Positions 27,674 through 36,259 of a stretch of 64,000 bases of DNA are shown piece after piece. This DNA comes from JADGGM01 sp027307005 (GTDB lineage Bacteria > Gemmatimonadota > Gemmatimonadetes > Gemmatimonadales > Gemmatimonadaceae). The stretch covers positions 62,001-126,000 of the forward strand of contig DATIEP010000055.1 of the NCBI GenBank assembly GCA_035455745.1. The letters run 5' to 3'. Under the pieces are notes generated by a model. It was not told where the DNA came from. It saw only the letters and a list, made by a program, of their open reading frames with translations, and ran no database searches. The position numbers were made by a program, and so were the translations under genes. Each line of letters opens with the position of its first letter. Within the stretch, counting starts at the first letter, position 1.

Positions 27674-28171
27674 TCAGCCCGCCGTCTCCGCGTCGACCGG
27701 AATGATCGCAACCTCCGCGCGGCCCCGAGCAACCGTGAGCCGCGCGACGCTCGGCTTCAGGTTGAAGCGCCGCGGACCGGCGGCGCCGGGATTCACGACG
27801 AGACGTCCATCGACTCGCGTGATGAGCGCTTGATGCGTGTGGCCGTACACGAGGACATCGCCCGCGTAGCGGGCGGCGAGCGGCTCCGGTCGCGGCTGTC
27901 CGAGCTCGTGTCCGTGGCTTACGTGGATGCGGACACCCGCCACGTCGCGCACCAATTCCTGCGCGAGACGCGGGTCGTCCGGCTCGTCGGTGTTGCCGAA
28001 CACCGCCTCGACGGGCGCAATGAGCGCGAGCTCATCGAGCACGTCATCGCCGCCGACGTCGCCGGCGTGAAGGATGAGCGACACGCCGGCCAACGCCGTG
28101 TGGACGCCCGGCCGCACCAGGCCATGCGTGTCCGAGATGAGGCCGATGACGACAGGCGTGTCGTTAGGCAT
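27674..28171 (-). CDS. YfcE/MJ0936-type metallophosphoesterase
   Basis: A 165-residue single-domain calcineurin-like phosphoesterase. IGLISDTHGLV (Asp-x-His), LILHAGDVGG, VFGNTD (GNxD form), VSHGHELG and VYGHTHQALI (GHTH) give the full set of metal ligands. Members hydrolyse phosphodiesters such as bis-pNPP or small cyclic nucleotides; the natural substrate is unknown. The ATG at 28171 lies inside the same GTTAGGC word copy that ends ubiX, with an 8-base overlap, so it is the last gene of the menaquinone set's operon. Confidence 0.9.
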   Translation of the reverse strand: MPNDTPVVIGLISDTHGLVRPGVHTALAGVSLILHAGDVGGDDVLDELALIAPVEAVFGNTDEPDDPRLAQELVRDVAGVRIHVSHGHELGQPRPEPLAARYAGDVLVYGHTHQALITRVDGRLVVNPGAAGPRRFNLKPSVARLTVARGRAEVAIIPVDAETAG

Positions 28172-28787
28172 CGACGCCGCGGCGCGGCGCCGCGCCGCCC
28201 CACCGTGCGCTCAACCGGTGTTCCACATCCAGGTGGTCGAGCACGCGGGCGACGATGAAGTCGACGAGGTCATCGATGCCCGTTGGCTCGTGATAGAATC
28301 CCGGCGCTGCCGGCATCACGATGGCGCCGGCGCGGGACACGCGCAGCATGTTCTCCAGGTGGATCACGCTCAGCGGCGTCTCCCGCGGCACGAGGAGCAG
28401 CGGGCGTCGCTCCTTGAGCGTGACGTCGGCTGCGCGCTCGATGAGCGACCGCGACGTCCCGTGGGCGATCGCCGCCAGCGTGCCCATCGAGCACGGGCAT
28501 ACCACCATCCCGCTGGTGCGCGCCGAGCCCGATGCGGGAGCGGCGCCGCGATCGCCGTCGTCGAACACGGTCACGGAGCGGTCCCACGCGGCCGCGCCGA
28601 CCCGCGCGCGCAGGGCGTCCGCGTCCGCGATGCCGGCCTCCATGCCTAACAAACGCCAGCCGTGCGATGACACGATGAGCGACACGGTCCGGCGGGCCGC
28701 CGCGAGCTGCTCGACCAGGCGCACCGCGTAGGGCGCACCGGAGGCGCCGGTGATCGCGACGACGATGGGCGAGGCGCGCGGCGTCAT
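28164..28787 (-). CDS. ubiX: Flavin prenyltransferase UbiX
   Basis: A 207-residue UbiX/Pad1 flavoprotein. VVAITGASGAPYAVRLVEQL is the flavin-binding start. VVCPCSMGTLAAIAHGTSRSLIERAADVTLKE and LVPRETPLSVIHLENML are the conserved blocks that hold FMN and the prenyl phosphate. UbiX prenylates FMN to make the cofactor that UbiD-type decarboxylases need. UbiD is encoded two genes upstream. It overlaps ubiA (ATGA) and the downstream phosphoesterase. In futalosine-type menaquinone synthesis this protein corresponds to MqnM. Confidence 0.93.
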   Translation of the reverse strand: MTPRASPIVVAITGASGAPYAVRLVEQLAAARRTVSLIVSSHGWRLLGMEAGIADADALRARVGAAAWDRSVTVFDDGDRGAAPASGSARTSGMVVCPCSMGTLAAIAHGTSRSLIERAADVTLKERRPLLLVPRETPLSVIHLENMLRVSRAGAIVMPAAPGFYHEPTGIDDLVDFIVARVLDHLDVEHRLSARWGGAAPRRGVDA

Positions 28788-29698
28788 CGCCGGATCAGCC
28801 GCTCGAGCAGCACGAACCCGAAGAACGTGACGCTGATGATGCCGTTCATCGTGAAGAACGCGGCGTCGAGGCGGGACAGGTCGCCGGGCCGCACGAGCGC
28901 GTGCTCGTAGATGAGCAGGGCGGCGACCACGGCCACGCCGGCGACATAGAGGGCGCCGCCGCCTAACGCCAGGCCCGCGCCTGCGAGGCAGAGCACGGTC
29001 AGCGTGTGCAGCGCGCGCGCCGCGCGCACGGCGCCGCGCTCGCCCAGCGTCACCGGCAGCGAGTGCAGGCCGTGCTGTGTGTCGAAGCCGACGTCCTGGA
29101 GCGCGTAGAAGATGTCGAAGCCGCCCACCCATCCCATGACGGCGATCGCGAGCAGCACGATGGCCCACCAGGGAGTGCTCCACGTGCCGGTCACGGCGAG
29201 ATAGCCGCCCACGGGCGCGATGCCCGTTCCGAGCCCGAGCGCCAGGTGCGCCCAGTGCGTGAACCGCTTGGTGTAGCTGTAGAAGAGCACCCAGCCTAAC
29301 GCAAGCGGCGACAGCCGGAAGCAGAGCGGATTGAGCCGCCACGCCGCGAACACGAAGACGGCGGCGGCAACGGTCACGGCTGCCGCCGCTTCGCCGACGC
29401 CGATCGCGCCGGACGGAATCTCGCGTTGCGCCGTCCGCGGATTCTGCGCATCCAGCCGGCGGTCGGCGATCCGGTTGAAACCCATCGCCGTGAACCGCGC
29501 CGCCGTGAACGCGACGGCCACCCAGCCCACCACCCGCCACGTCACCGGTTGGGCATAGCTCGCGAGCACCACACCGACGAGCGCAAACGGCAGCGCGAAC
29601 AGCGTGTGCGGCAGCTTGACCAGATTCGCGTACCGCGTCAATCGCGACGCGCCCGCGAACGTCTGGCCCTCGCGCATCGGCGCGGTGTCCGTGGTCAT
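28784..29698 (-). CDS. UbiA family prenyltransferase, probably menaquinone pathway (MqnP-like)
   Basis: A 304-residue polytopic membrane protein with about eight hydrophobic helices. NRIADRRLDAQNPRT is the first Asp-rich, prenyl diphosphate-binding motif, and DIFYALQDVGFDTQHG is the second. REIPSGAI and HSLPVTLG are typical of the 4-hydroxybenzoate polyprenyltransferase-like branch. Beside UbiX, UbiD and MenG in a likely menaquinone-using organism, it most likely prenylates 1,4-dihydroxy-6-naphthoate (MqnP role). The ATG at 29698 is preferred; a GTG at 29719 would add seven residues. Confidence 0.87.
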   Translation of the reverse strand: MTTDTAPMREGQTFAGASRLTRYANLVKLPHTLFALPFALVGVVLASYAQPVTWRVVGWVAVAFTAARFTAMGFNRIADRRLDAQNPRTAQREIPSGAIGVGEAAAAVTVAAAVFVFAAWRLNPLCFRLSPLALGWVLFYSYTKRFTHWAHLALGLGTGIAPVGGYLAVTGTWSTPWWAIVLLAIAVMGWVGGFDIFYALQDVGFDTQHGLHSLPVTLGERGAVRAARALHTLTVLCLAGAGLALGGGALYVAGVAVVAALLIYEHALVRPGDLSRLDAAFFTMNGIISVTFFGFVLLERLIRR

Positions 29699-29738
29699 GC
29701 CGCGCCCCGCGCCTCCCACCGCGCGCCTAACTGAATGC

Positions 29739-31223
29739 TCACGCGCCGAGCGGAATGCCGAGCTCTGCCCAACGCGCGCGGACGCGGGCGTCGGTGGCCG
29801 CGTCCATCACCACTCTGCCCGGCCACGGTCGCTCGAATCCTTCCTCGGGCCATTTGCGCGTCGCGTCCAGGCCCATCTTCGACCCGTACGTGAATGCGCG
29901 GCTCGAATGATCGAGCACGTCGATCGGCCCCATCGTGAACCGCGCGTCGCGCTCCGGGTCCAGATTGTTGAGCGCCACCCACCACGCCTCCTGCGGATCG
30001 CGCACGTTCACGTCCTTGTCCACGACCACCAGCAGCTTCGCCAGCGCCATCAACCCCTGCCCCCACATCGCGTTCATCACCTTGTACGCGTGTCCGGGAT
30101 ACTGCTTGTCGATCGACACGAAGACGAGGTTGTGAAAGATCCCTTCCGCCGGCATGTGGTAGTCGACGATCTCGGGGATGGTCAACTTGAGCAGCGGCAG
30201 AAAGATCCGCTCGGTGGCATGGCCGAGATAGAAATCTTCCATCGGCGGCCGACCGACGATGGTGGTCGCGTACACCGGATTCTCGCGCATCGTCACCGCC
30301 GTGACGTGCACGCACGGATAGAGATCGGCTAACGAATAGAATCCCGTGTGGTCGCCGAACGGCCCCTCGGTGACTAACGGCTCGCGCGGATCGATGTATC
30401 CTTCGATCACGATCTCCGCATCCGCCGGCACCTCGAGGTCGCACGTGACCGCCTTGGCGAGCGAGACCGGCTCGCGGCGCAGGAAACCGGCGAACAGAAA
30501 CTCATCCACCGTTGGCGGGAGCGGCGCCGACGCCGCGTACACGGACGCCGGATCGGCGCCGATCACGATGCACACCGGCATCGTCGCGCCGCGCTCGGCC
30601 ATCACGCGCCAGTGCGCGGCGCCGACCTTGTGGCGCTGCCAGTGCATCGCCAGCGTGCGCGACCCCAGTTGCTGCACGCGGTACATGCCGACGTTCCGAA
30701 TGCCGCGCACCGGGTCGCGTGAAATGACCATGGGCAGCGTGATGTAGGGACCGCCGTCTTCCGGCCAGCAGGTGATGATCGGCAGTCGCTGCAGATCGAT
30801 CTCGTCGCCCTGCCACACGATGGCCTGGCACGGCGGCGAGCCGCTCCGCATCCGCGGCGGAAACTTTCCCACCTCGAGGAGCCGCGGCAGCAGCGACAAC
30901 TTTCCGAGAATGCCCTCCGGCACCTTGAGCTCGAGCAGCTCGGTGATACGCGCGCCGATCGCGTCCAGGTCGTCCACGCCTAACGCAATCGCCATGCGCC
31001 GCAGCGAGCCGAACACGTTGATGGCAACCGGATAGGTCGATCGCGACCCGTCGCGCAGCACGGGCTGCTCGAACAGCAGCGCCTTTCCGCCCCCTGGACT
31101 TTTCATCACCCGGTCGGCGATCGCGCACAGCTCGAGCTCCACGGCCACCGGTGCGCGCACGCGCACCAGCTCGCCGGCCGCGTCGAGCGCCGAAAGAAAT
31201 TCGCCGAACGAATCGAGGCTCAC
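29739..31223 (-). CDS. UbiD family decarboxylase, probably menaquinone pathway (MqnL-like)
   Basis: A 494-residue UbiD-type enzyme of normal length. ATTIVGRPPMEDFYLGHATE and IFLPLLKLTIPEIVDYHMP carry the conserved Arg and Glu region that binds prenylated FMN and activates the substrate. GSRTLAMHWQRHK and PVCIVIGADPASVYAASAPLP are further family blocks. Together with UbiX it would remove the carboxylate from a prenylated aromatic acid. With UbiA and MenG on the same strand this fits the late steps of the futalosine menaquinone route. It overlaps menG by an ATGA. Confidence 0.92.
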   Translation of the reverse strand: MSLDSFGEFLSALDAAGELVRVRAPVAVELELCAIADRVMKSPGGGKALLFEQPVLRDGSRSTYPVAINVFGSLRRMAIALGVDDLDAIGARITELLELKVPEGILGKLSLLPRLLEVGKFPPRMRSGSPPCQAIVWQGDEIDLQRLPIITCWPEDGGPYITLPMVISRDPVRGIRNVGMYRVQQLGSRTLAMHWQRHKVGAAHWRVMAERGATMPVCIVIGADPASVYAASAPLPPTVDEFLFAGFLRREPVSLAKAVTCDLEVPADAEIVIEGYIDPREPLVTEGPFGDHTGFYSLADLYPCVHVTAVTMRENPVYATTIVGRPPMEDFYLGHATERIFLPLLKLTIPEIVDYHMPAEGIFHNLVFVSIDKQYPGHAYKVMNAMWGQGLMALAKLLVVVDKDVNVRDPQEAWWVALNNLDPERDARFTMGPIDVLDHSSRAFTYGSKMGLDATRKWPEEGFERPWPGRVVMDAATDARVRARWAELGIPLGA

Positions 31224-32035
31224 GCGCCGGCTCCGAGGTCAGGGGCCCGTTCGCCCCAGTGCACCGCCGTCACGCCGAGCGTGAGCGTCTCGTAGCCCAC
31301 GCCTGCGAGACCGGCCTGCGCCAGCCGCGCTGCAAGCTCGGGCGCCGGCGGAAAATGCGCCACCGACTCGGGCAGGTAGCGATACGCGGTGCGATGGCCG
31401 CTCACCAGTCGGCCCACCAGCGGCAGCAGCTGTCGAAAGTACACGTGGTACACTCCGCGGACGAATGCCGAGGGCGGCGCCGAGCAGTCGAGCACCACGA
31501 GCCGGGCGCCGGGCCTGAGGACGCGCGCCAGCTCGCGGAGCCCGGCGTCGATGTCGGCGAAATTTCGCACGCCGAACGCCACCATCGCGCCGTCGACCGA
31601 GGCGTCGCCTAACGGAAGCTGGAGCGCGTCCGCTACCAGCGCGCGCACATTCGCGGTGCCCGGCTTGTTCCCGCCCGCCCGCAGCATCGCTTCGGCGAAA
31701 TCGGCCGCGAGCACGGTGCCGGCGAATCCCGAACGCGTCGACAGCTCGACGCTCATGTCCAGCGTGCCGGCGCACGCGTCGAGATAGAGCCCCCGCGGGC
31801 GACGCTCCCATCCGAGCACGTCGATCGCCCGACGGCGCCACCGACGATCGATGTTGAACGACAGCAGGCTGTTGAGGAAATCGTAGGTGGGCGCGATTTC
31901 GGAGAACATCCGCCGCACGTATCGGCGCTTGACCACACCGCTCGAGTGCGCGCCCGCCTCCGCGTCGGCCGCGCGCTCGCGCCCCGCACCCGCCGCCTCG
32001 AGCGCTTCGCGCCGTTCCGTGTCGACCGCAGACAT
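31220..32035 (-). CDS. menG: Demethylmenaquinone methyltransferase
   Basis: A 271-residue UbiE/MenG protein. RRMFSEIAPTYDFLNSLLSFNIDRRWRR is the family hallmark (YDxLNxxLSxxxDxxWR). YLDACAGTLDMSV is the SAM motif, here DACAGT rather than the usual DxxxGTG. VRNFADIDAGLRELARVLRPGARLVVLD and AYRYLPESVAHFP follow. It C-methylates demethylmenaquinone. The first 30 residues are a charged, low-complexity Ala/Glu tail. It heads the minus-strand operon menG-ubiD-ubiA-ubiX-phosphoesterase and diverges from the sigma factor gene. Confidence 0.92.
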   Translation of the reverse strand: MSAVDTERREALEAAGAGRERAADAEAGAHSSGVVKRRYVRRMFSEIAPTYDFLNSLLSFNIDRRWRRRAIDVLGWERRPRGLYLDACAGTLDMSVELSTRSGFAGTVLAADFAEAMLRAGGNKPGTANVRALVADALQLPLGDASVDGAMVAFGVRNFADIDAGLRELARVLRPGARLVVLDCSAPPSAFVRGVYHVYFRQLLPLVGRLVSGHRTAYRYLPESVAHFPPAPELAARLAQAGLAGVGYETLTLGVTAVHWGERAPDLGAGA

Positions 32036-32078
32036 TCAGGAAAAGTTGGGCTCAAGCAAAAGCCAAAGCAAGCGCGAT

Positions 32079-32099
32079 GCTGGATGCTCGAGCACCAGC
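32079..32099. promoter_or_regulatory. Near-perfect palindrome between menG and the ECF sigma gene
   Basis: TGCTCGAGCA at the centre is a perfect 10-base palindrome, and it is flanked by GCTGG on the left and CCAGC on the right, with one unpaired A at 32084. The whole 21-base site sits in the 115-base divergent spacer, about 45 bases upstream of menG and 50 upstream of the sigma gene. The size and symmetry fit a dimeric regulator operator. The regulator is unknown. Confidence 0.4.
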
Positions 32100-32150
32100 A
32101 CGCTAACTTGCGCGAGCATCGGCCGGTTGACCGTCTCGCACTCGATCGAG

Positions 32151-32753
32151 TTGCCGTCTTCCTACGATCTCTCGACACTCCCCGACGCCGATGTCGCAAC
32201 CCTCGCCAAAGAAGGACGGGAAGCGGCGTTCCGGGAGCTCGTTCACCGCTACGAACGACCCGTCTTCTCGCTCATTTTCCGCATGGTCCGCGATCGCGAG
32301 ACCGCGGAAGATCTCGCGCAGGATACGTTCGTTCGCGTCCTGAACCACATCGATCGCTACCGTCCGGAATTCAAGTTCTCGAGCTGGTTGTTCAAGATCG
32401 CGAACAACCTCACCATCGATCATCTCCGCAAGCGCCAGCTCGACACGATCAGCATCGAAGGCTCGCCCCACGCGCAGACCACGGCCGAAGCCGAGGCAAC
32501 CTCGGTCGACGTGCGGTCGCACGACGAATCGCCGCTCGAGGAAATCGAGTCGCGCGAGCTCGGAAGCGCCATCGAACACGCCATTGCCCAGCTGCGCCCC
32601 GAATATCGCTCCTGCATTCTCCTGCGGCACGTCGAGGGCCGGTCCTACGAGGAAATAGCCGCCACCCTCGACCTGCCCCTGGGCACAGTAAAAACGTACA
32701 TCCATCGTGCCCGGCACGAGCTCCGGGAAGCCCTGTCTCACCTGCGCACCTGA
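32151..32753 (+). CDS. ECF-type RNA polymerase sigma factor
   Basis: A sigma-70 family protein of about 200 residues. Region 2 includes FRELVHRYERPVFSLIFRMV, ETAEDLAQDTFVRVLNHI and FSSWLFKIANNLTIDHLRKR. Region 4 is ILLRHVEGRSYEEIAATLDL followed by GTVKTYIHRARHEL, the DNA-binding helix-turn-helix. No in-frame ATG or GTG lies between the upstream region and region 2. The start must therefore be TTG, at 32151 (used here) or 32127. It precedes an anti-sigma factor and two envelope proteins, so it probably controls an envelope-stress set including its own operon. Confidence 0.88.
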   Translation: MPSSYDLSTLPDADVATLAKEGREAAFRELVHRYERPVFSLIFRMVRDRETAEDLAQDTFVRVLNHIDRYRPEFKFSSWLFKIANNLTIDHLRKRQLDTISIEGSPHAQTTAEAEATSVDVRSHDESPLEEIESRELGSAIEHAIAQLRPEYRSCILLRHVEGRSYEEIAATLDLPLGTVKTYIHRARHELREALSHLRT

Positions 32754-32800
32754 CATGAAACCCTCTGACACACTGCAACGTACGACTTGGTGGAGGCCCC

Positions 32801-33382
32801 GTGGACAGACACCTACTCCCTGAAGAGATCGATCAACTGCTTGACGGCGACGTCGGCTTCGGCACGGCGCCGCTCAAGATGCACGTTCGGGCCTGTGCGA
32901 CGTGTCGCGCCGAGCTCGACGAGGCGCGTGCATTGGTCCGGCAGCTCGAGCATCTCCCGCATTTCGTGCCGTCCACGGTCTTCGCGGATCGGGTGCTGTC
33001 GCAGGTCCAGGTGTTCGTCCCCTGGCACATCACCGCGCTCGATACCGTCCGTGGCTGGATGCCGCGCACGCGCACCGCGCGCGCATTTGCGTGGACCGGC
33101 TTGGGCAGCGCCGCCGTGGTCCTCACCATGGTGTCGCTCTTCCTGCTGACGCGCCTCGACGCGGTGATCTTCTCCATCGACCTGGCGGTCGGCCGCGTGC
33201 GCGCCGCCGTCGGCAGCGGTCTGGCCGACGTGGTGGCGGCGTTCTTCGGGAATGCGGCCGTTCACGCGTTTCGAACGAGCGGCGCCATCGGCGTCTGGGT
33301 CGCGCTCACGCTCTTGTTGTTGTTTGCCGCCGTCACGGCCCGTGCGATGCGCGCCGTGGTGGCGGGTCCGCGCCGTCGTTAG
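32801..33382 (+). CDS. Zinc-finger anti-sigma factor, membrane-anchored
   Basis: A 193-residue protein. The N-terminal anti-sigma domain carries MHVRACATC, the H-x3-C-x2-C zinc-binding motif of ZAS-type anti-sigma factors, with an acidic helix (EEIDQLLDG) before it. Two membrane helices follow, near residues 100-118 and 161-185, with a soluble loop between. It starts with GTG at 32801, preceded by GGAGG at 32792-32796. Position directly after the ECF sigma gene makes that sigma factor its likely partner; envelope signals would release the sigma factor. Confidence 0.85.
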   Translation: MDRHLLPEEIDQLLDGDVGFGTAPLKMHVRACATCRAELDEARALVRQLEHLPHFVPSTVFADRVLSQVQVFVPWHITALDTVRGWMPRTRTARAFAWTGLGSAAVVLTMVSLFLLTRLDAVIFSIDLAVGRVRAAVGSGLADVVAAFFGNAAVHAFRTSGAIGVWVALTLLLLFAAVTARAMRAVVAGPRRR

Positions 33383-33386
33383 ATCG

Positions 33387-34535
33387 ATGCCGACCCGCCA
33401 CCAGGCCTGCCTGCGCGCCGCGATCCTGGCCGGCGCGCTCGCGGTGGCCACATCCGTCAACGCCGCCGCGGCCCAGACCAAACGCGCTCCTGCCCGCGTA
33501 CTGAGCGCCGGCGATTCGATCACCGCCCTCGTCGACTCCCTCGGCCGCGACCCCAACGGGATCGCGATCGAGCGGTCCGCGGTGCAATCCGGGCCGCGCA
33601 CGGTCCCGGCGGGGACCACGGTGAACGGGTCCATCGGCTCGTTTCACGGGGCCCTCGACGTCCGCGGCACGGTCACCGGCAACGCCGTTGCGTTAGGCGG
33701 CGACGTCGTCGTCCACTCCGGCGGCGTCGTGCGCGGCGACGCGGTCGCGTTAGGCGGCCACGTGCAGCTCGATGGCGGAACGGTGCAGGGCGAGATGCGC
33801 TCGCTGTCGGCGCTCACGGTGGGACCGCTGGCCCGGACCGCGCCGCGCACGCCGGCGCAGGTCACCAAACGGTCGCTGTCGCTGGCCGTGGGCTGGTACC
33901 TCGTGCTCGCGGTGATCGGCCTGTTCGCCGCGCTGTTCGCGCGCGGCAACCTCGAAAACATCGCCGAACGCATCCGCGACGACTTTTCGCGGTGTTTCTT
34001 CTACGGCGTCGTTGGGCAGATTGCGTTCTTGCCCGCGCTCGTCGTCTGCATCGTCGCGCTCTGCATCACCGTCATCGGAATTCTGCTCATTCCGTTCGCG
34101 ATCGTCGGCTTCGTGCTGGGCGGCGCCGGTGCCGTCGCCCTGGGCTTCCTTGCCATGTCGTACGTGACCGGCGAAGCGGCCATGCGATGGCGCGGAGCGG
34201 TATCGCCCTACACCCCGCCGCCGGTGGTGCAGTTCCTGTTCATCGGGTTGTCGCTCTACTTCGTGCTGTGGATGGTCGGAGGGCTGCTGTCGTGGGCGGG
34301 TTGGTTCGGCGCACTGATTCGACTCGTCGCGGCGATGGTTACGTGGGTGGCAGTCACCGTCGGGTTCGGCGCCACGCTTGCGTCGCGCGGCGGGACACGT
34401 GCGCCCGGTGGCCGCGTTCCGCCCGCGCACACGCCGCCCACGCTCCCCGACGCCAGCTGGCAGACGCCGACGCCCGTATCAGGGGTCGCCGCGGCGCGCC
34501 GTCCAACGCCGCCACCCCGGTCGGTGCAGCGCTGA
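33387..34535 (+). CDS. Membrane protein with bactofilin-like repeat domain
   Basis: A 382-residue protein. A signal peptide (AAILAGALAVATSVNAAAAQ) is followed near residues 70-130 by short beta-helix repeats of the bactofilin type (GTVTGNAVALGGDVVVHSGG, then VVRGDAVALGGHVQLDGG). From residue 164 there are about five to six membrane helices, with a VGQIAFLPALVVCIVALCI segment near 210. The tail is Pro/Ala/Thr-rich. Many Gemmatimonadota carry such polymer-forming proteins near ECF sigma factors. A role in cell-envelope structure is inferred. Two copies of GTTAGGC here encode the two VALGG turns. Confidence 0.75.
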   Translation: MPTRHQACLRAAILAGALAVATSVNAAAAQTKRAPARVLSAGDSITALVDSLGRDPNGIAIERSAVQSGPRTVPAGTTVNGSIGSFHGALDVRGTVTGNAVALGGDVVVHSGGVVRGDAVALGGHVQLDGGTVQGEMRSLSALTVGPLARTAPRTPAQVTKRSLSLAVGWYLVLAVIGLFAALFARGNLENIAERIRDDFSRCFFYGVVGQIAFLPALVVCIVALCITVIGILLIPFAIVGFVLGGAGAVALGFLAMSYVTGEAAMRWRGAVSPYTPPPVVQFLFIGLSLYFVLWMVGGLLSWAGWFGALIRLVAAMVTWVAVTVGFGATLASRGGTRAPGGRVPPAHTPPTLPDASWQTPTPVSGVAAARRPTPPPRSVQR

Positions 34536-35425
34536 TGCGCGCTCGACATTACTGGTTGGCCGTGCTCGCGCTCGCCTTCGTCGCGGCGCATGCTCCCGTG
34601 GCGCACAGCCAGGTCTGGCGGACGGTCACCGCCTCGCGTCAGCGCGGATCGGCCGATTCCCTGCGGCTCCACGTGTACTTCGGCGCGGGCACGTTCACCA
34701 TCGTGCCGGCCACGGAGCCGCTGCTCTACACGCTCGACCTGCGATTCGACGCGGGCCGCGTGCGGCCGATGCACCATTACGACGCCGCGACGAACACGCT
34801 GACGATCCGCTCGGACAGCGCGATCGGCCACCCGTTCTCGCTCGACCTCAAGCGCACCGGGTTCAACTTCAGCGGACCGGGCGACGACCGCAACGGCACC
34901 GACCTCTCCCTGGGCCTCGCGCGCGGCGTGCCGCTCGACCTGTCGCTTACGTTAGGCGCGTGCGACGCGACGCTCGACCTCTCGAACCTCTCGGTGCGGC
35001 GGCTGCACCTCGAGACCGGAGCGAGCCAGACCACGATGACGTTTTCGGCGCCGAATCCCGTCGCCATGACGTCGATGCAGCTGGACATCGGCGCCGCCGG
35101 CCTCACCGTGAACGCGCTCGGCAACGCCCACGCAGCGAACGTGCAGGTCTCGGCCGGCGTCGGGGGGGCGGACCTCGACCTCGGTGGAACGTGGACGGGC
35201 ACGATGCACCTGGTGTTGAGCGCTGCGTTAGGCGGCATCACCCTGCGCGTGCCGCAGGACGTGGGGATCGAGGCGCGCGTCGCCAAAACCCTGGGCAGCC
35301 TCGACGCCGCCGATCTCACCGAGCGCGACGGTGTGTATCATTCGGCCAACTGGGCGAGCGCGACGCGCAAGATCGTCATCGACGCCACAGCCACGCTTGC
35401 CGGTCTCGAGATCACCCGCGAGTAG
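34535..35425 (+). CDS. Exported toast-rack/LiaF-like beta protein
   Basis: A 296-residue exported protein. A signal peptide (YWLAVLALAFVAAHAPVAHS) precedes an all-beta protein of short hydrophobic repeats with spaced Asp, Leu and Gly residues (LSLTLGACDATLDLSNLSV and LGGTWTGTMHLVLSAALGG). This is the pattern of the toast_rack or LiaF-like C-terminal DUF2154 domain, a right-handed beta helix of envelope-stress proteins. It starts in a TGATG overlap with the membrane protein and completes a sigma, anti-sigma and two-target operon. The function is probably structural or sensory at the envelope. Confidence 0.72.
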   Translation: MRARHYWLAVLALAFVAAHAPVAHSQVWRTVTASRQRGSADSLRLHVYFGAGTFTIVPATEPLLYTLDLRFDAGRVRPMHHYDAATNTLTIRSDSAIGHPFSLDLKRTGFNFSGPGDDRNGTDLSLGLARGVPLDLSLTLGACDATLDLSNLSVRRLHLETGASQTTMTFSAPNPVAMTSMQLDIGAAGLTVNALGNAHAANVQVSAGVGGADLDLGGTWTGTMHLVLSAALGGITLRVPQDVGIEARVAKTLGSLDAADLTERDGVYHSANWASATRKIVIDATATLAGLEITRE

Positions 35426-35494
35426 GCTGCGCCGTCCAGTCGGTCGCCGCCCGCTCGTCGACCACCACGCGTGACGTAGTTCCGAGGCCGCGTG

Positions 35495-36259
35495 CTACGC
35501 GTTCGGCGGCGCCGGCCTGAGGAGCACCGGCGTCCCGCGCGCCGCGCCCAACGTCCCGCCGGCGCTCCCGTCGCGCACGGCGATTTCCAGCAAGCCGGAC
35601 GATCCGATCACCGCCACCACATCGCCCGATGTGCCGTCGCCGTACGACCGTACGATCGGCACTACGCGCTCGCCGAGCACAACCGATCCGCCGCGCGGCG
35701 CCACGAGGTTGGTGATCAGATTGCCGAACCGGTCGACCGTGATCACTTCGCCCGACACGGTGCCATCGGCCAGCCGCTTCGCCTCGGGCGTGCGACGCAG
35801 CACCGGCGCGTCGTACGTCCGGCCTAACGCCTCCAGCGGCGAGCCGCCGGCCAGCCGCGCCGCCGCGGGGGCGAACACGTCGCGCCCGTGAAACGTCGCC
35901 GACGCCTGCGGCGGGGTCGGCAGCTCGACGACCCGCACGTCCGACCGCAGCAACGCGGGCGAGAGCACGCCGTTGTCGGGTCCGACGAGAAACCGGCCGT
36001 CGCTCTCCACGGCCAGCGCCGCGCGCGACGTGCCGACGCCCGGGTCCACGACCACCAGGTGGATCGTGCCTAACGGAAAGCGCCGCCAGTAGCGCGCGAT
36101 CGCCAGCCGCGCGCCGTCCACATCCCGCGGCGCCACGTCGTGCGCGATGTCCACGATCTGCGCCTGCGGCAGCATCGCGTAGATCACCCCCTTCATTTCG
36201 CCGACGTATCCGTCGGCGGTGCCGAAGTCGGTGAGGAGCGTGATCAGCGGCATGGTCAC
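35495..36259 (-). CDS. SAM hydroxide adenosyltransferase (DUF62 family)
   Basis: A 254-residue protein of the SAM-dependent hydroxide adenosyltransferase / chlorinase-fluorinase family. ITLLTDFGTADGYVGEMKGV is the N-terminal family start. VVDPGVGTSRAAL and FLVGPDNGVLSPAL supply the SAM-binding Asp and Asn. The C-terminal domain begins near DRFGNLITN. Without halogenase features it is most likely a SAM hydrolase giving adenosine and methionine. The GTG at 36259 overlaps the MATE gene's stop; an ATG at 36253 is equally plausible. Confidence 0.9.
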   Translation of the reverse strand: MTMPLITLLTDFGTADGYVGEMKGVIYAMLPQAQIVDIAHDVAPRDVDGARLAIARYWRRFPLGTIHLVVVDPGVGTSRAALAVESDGRFLVGPDNGVLSPALLRSDVRVVELPTPPQASATFHGRDVFAPAAARLAGGSPLEALGRTYDAPVLRRTPEAKRLADGTVSGEVITVDRFGNLITNLVAPRGGSVVLGERVVPIVRSYGDGTSGDVVAVIGSSGLLEIAVRDGSAGGTLGAARGTPVLLRPAPPNA

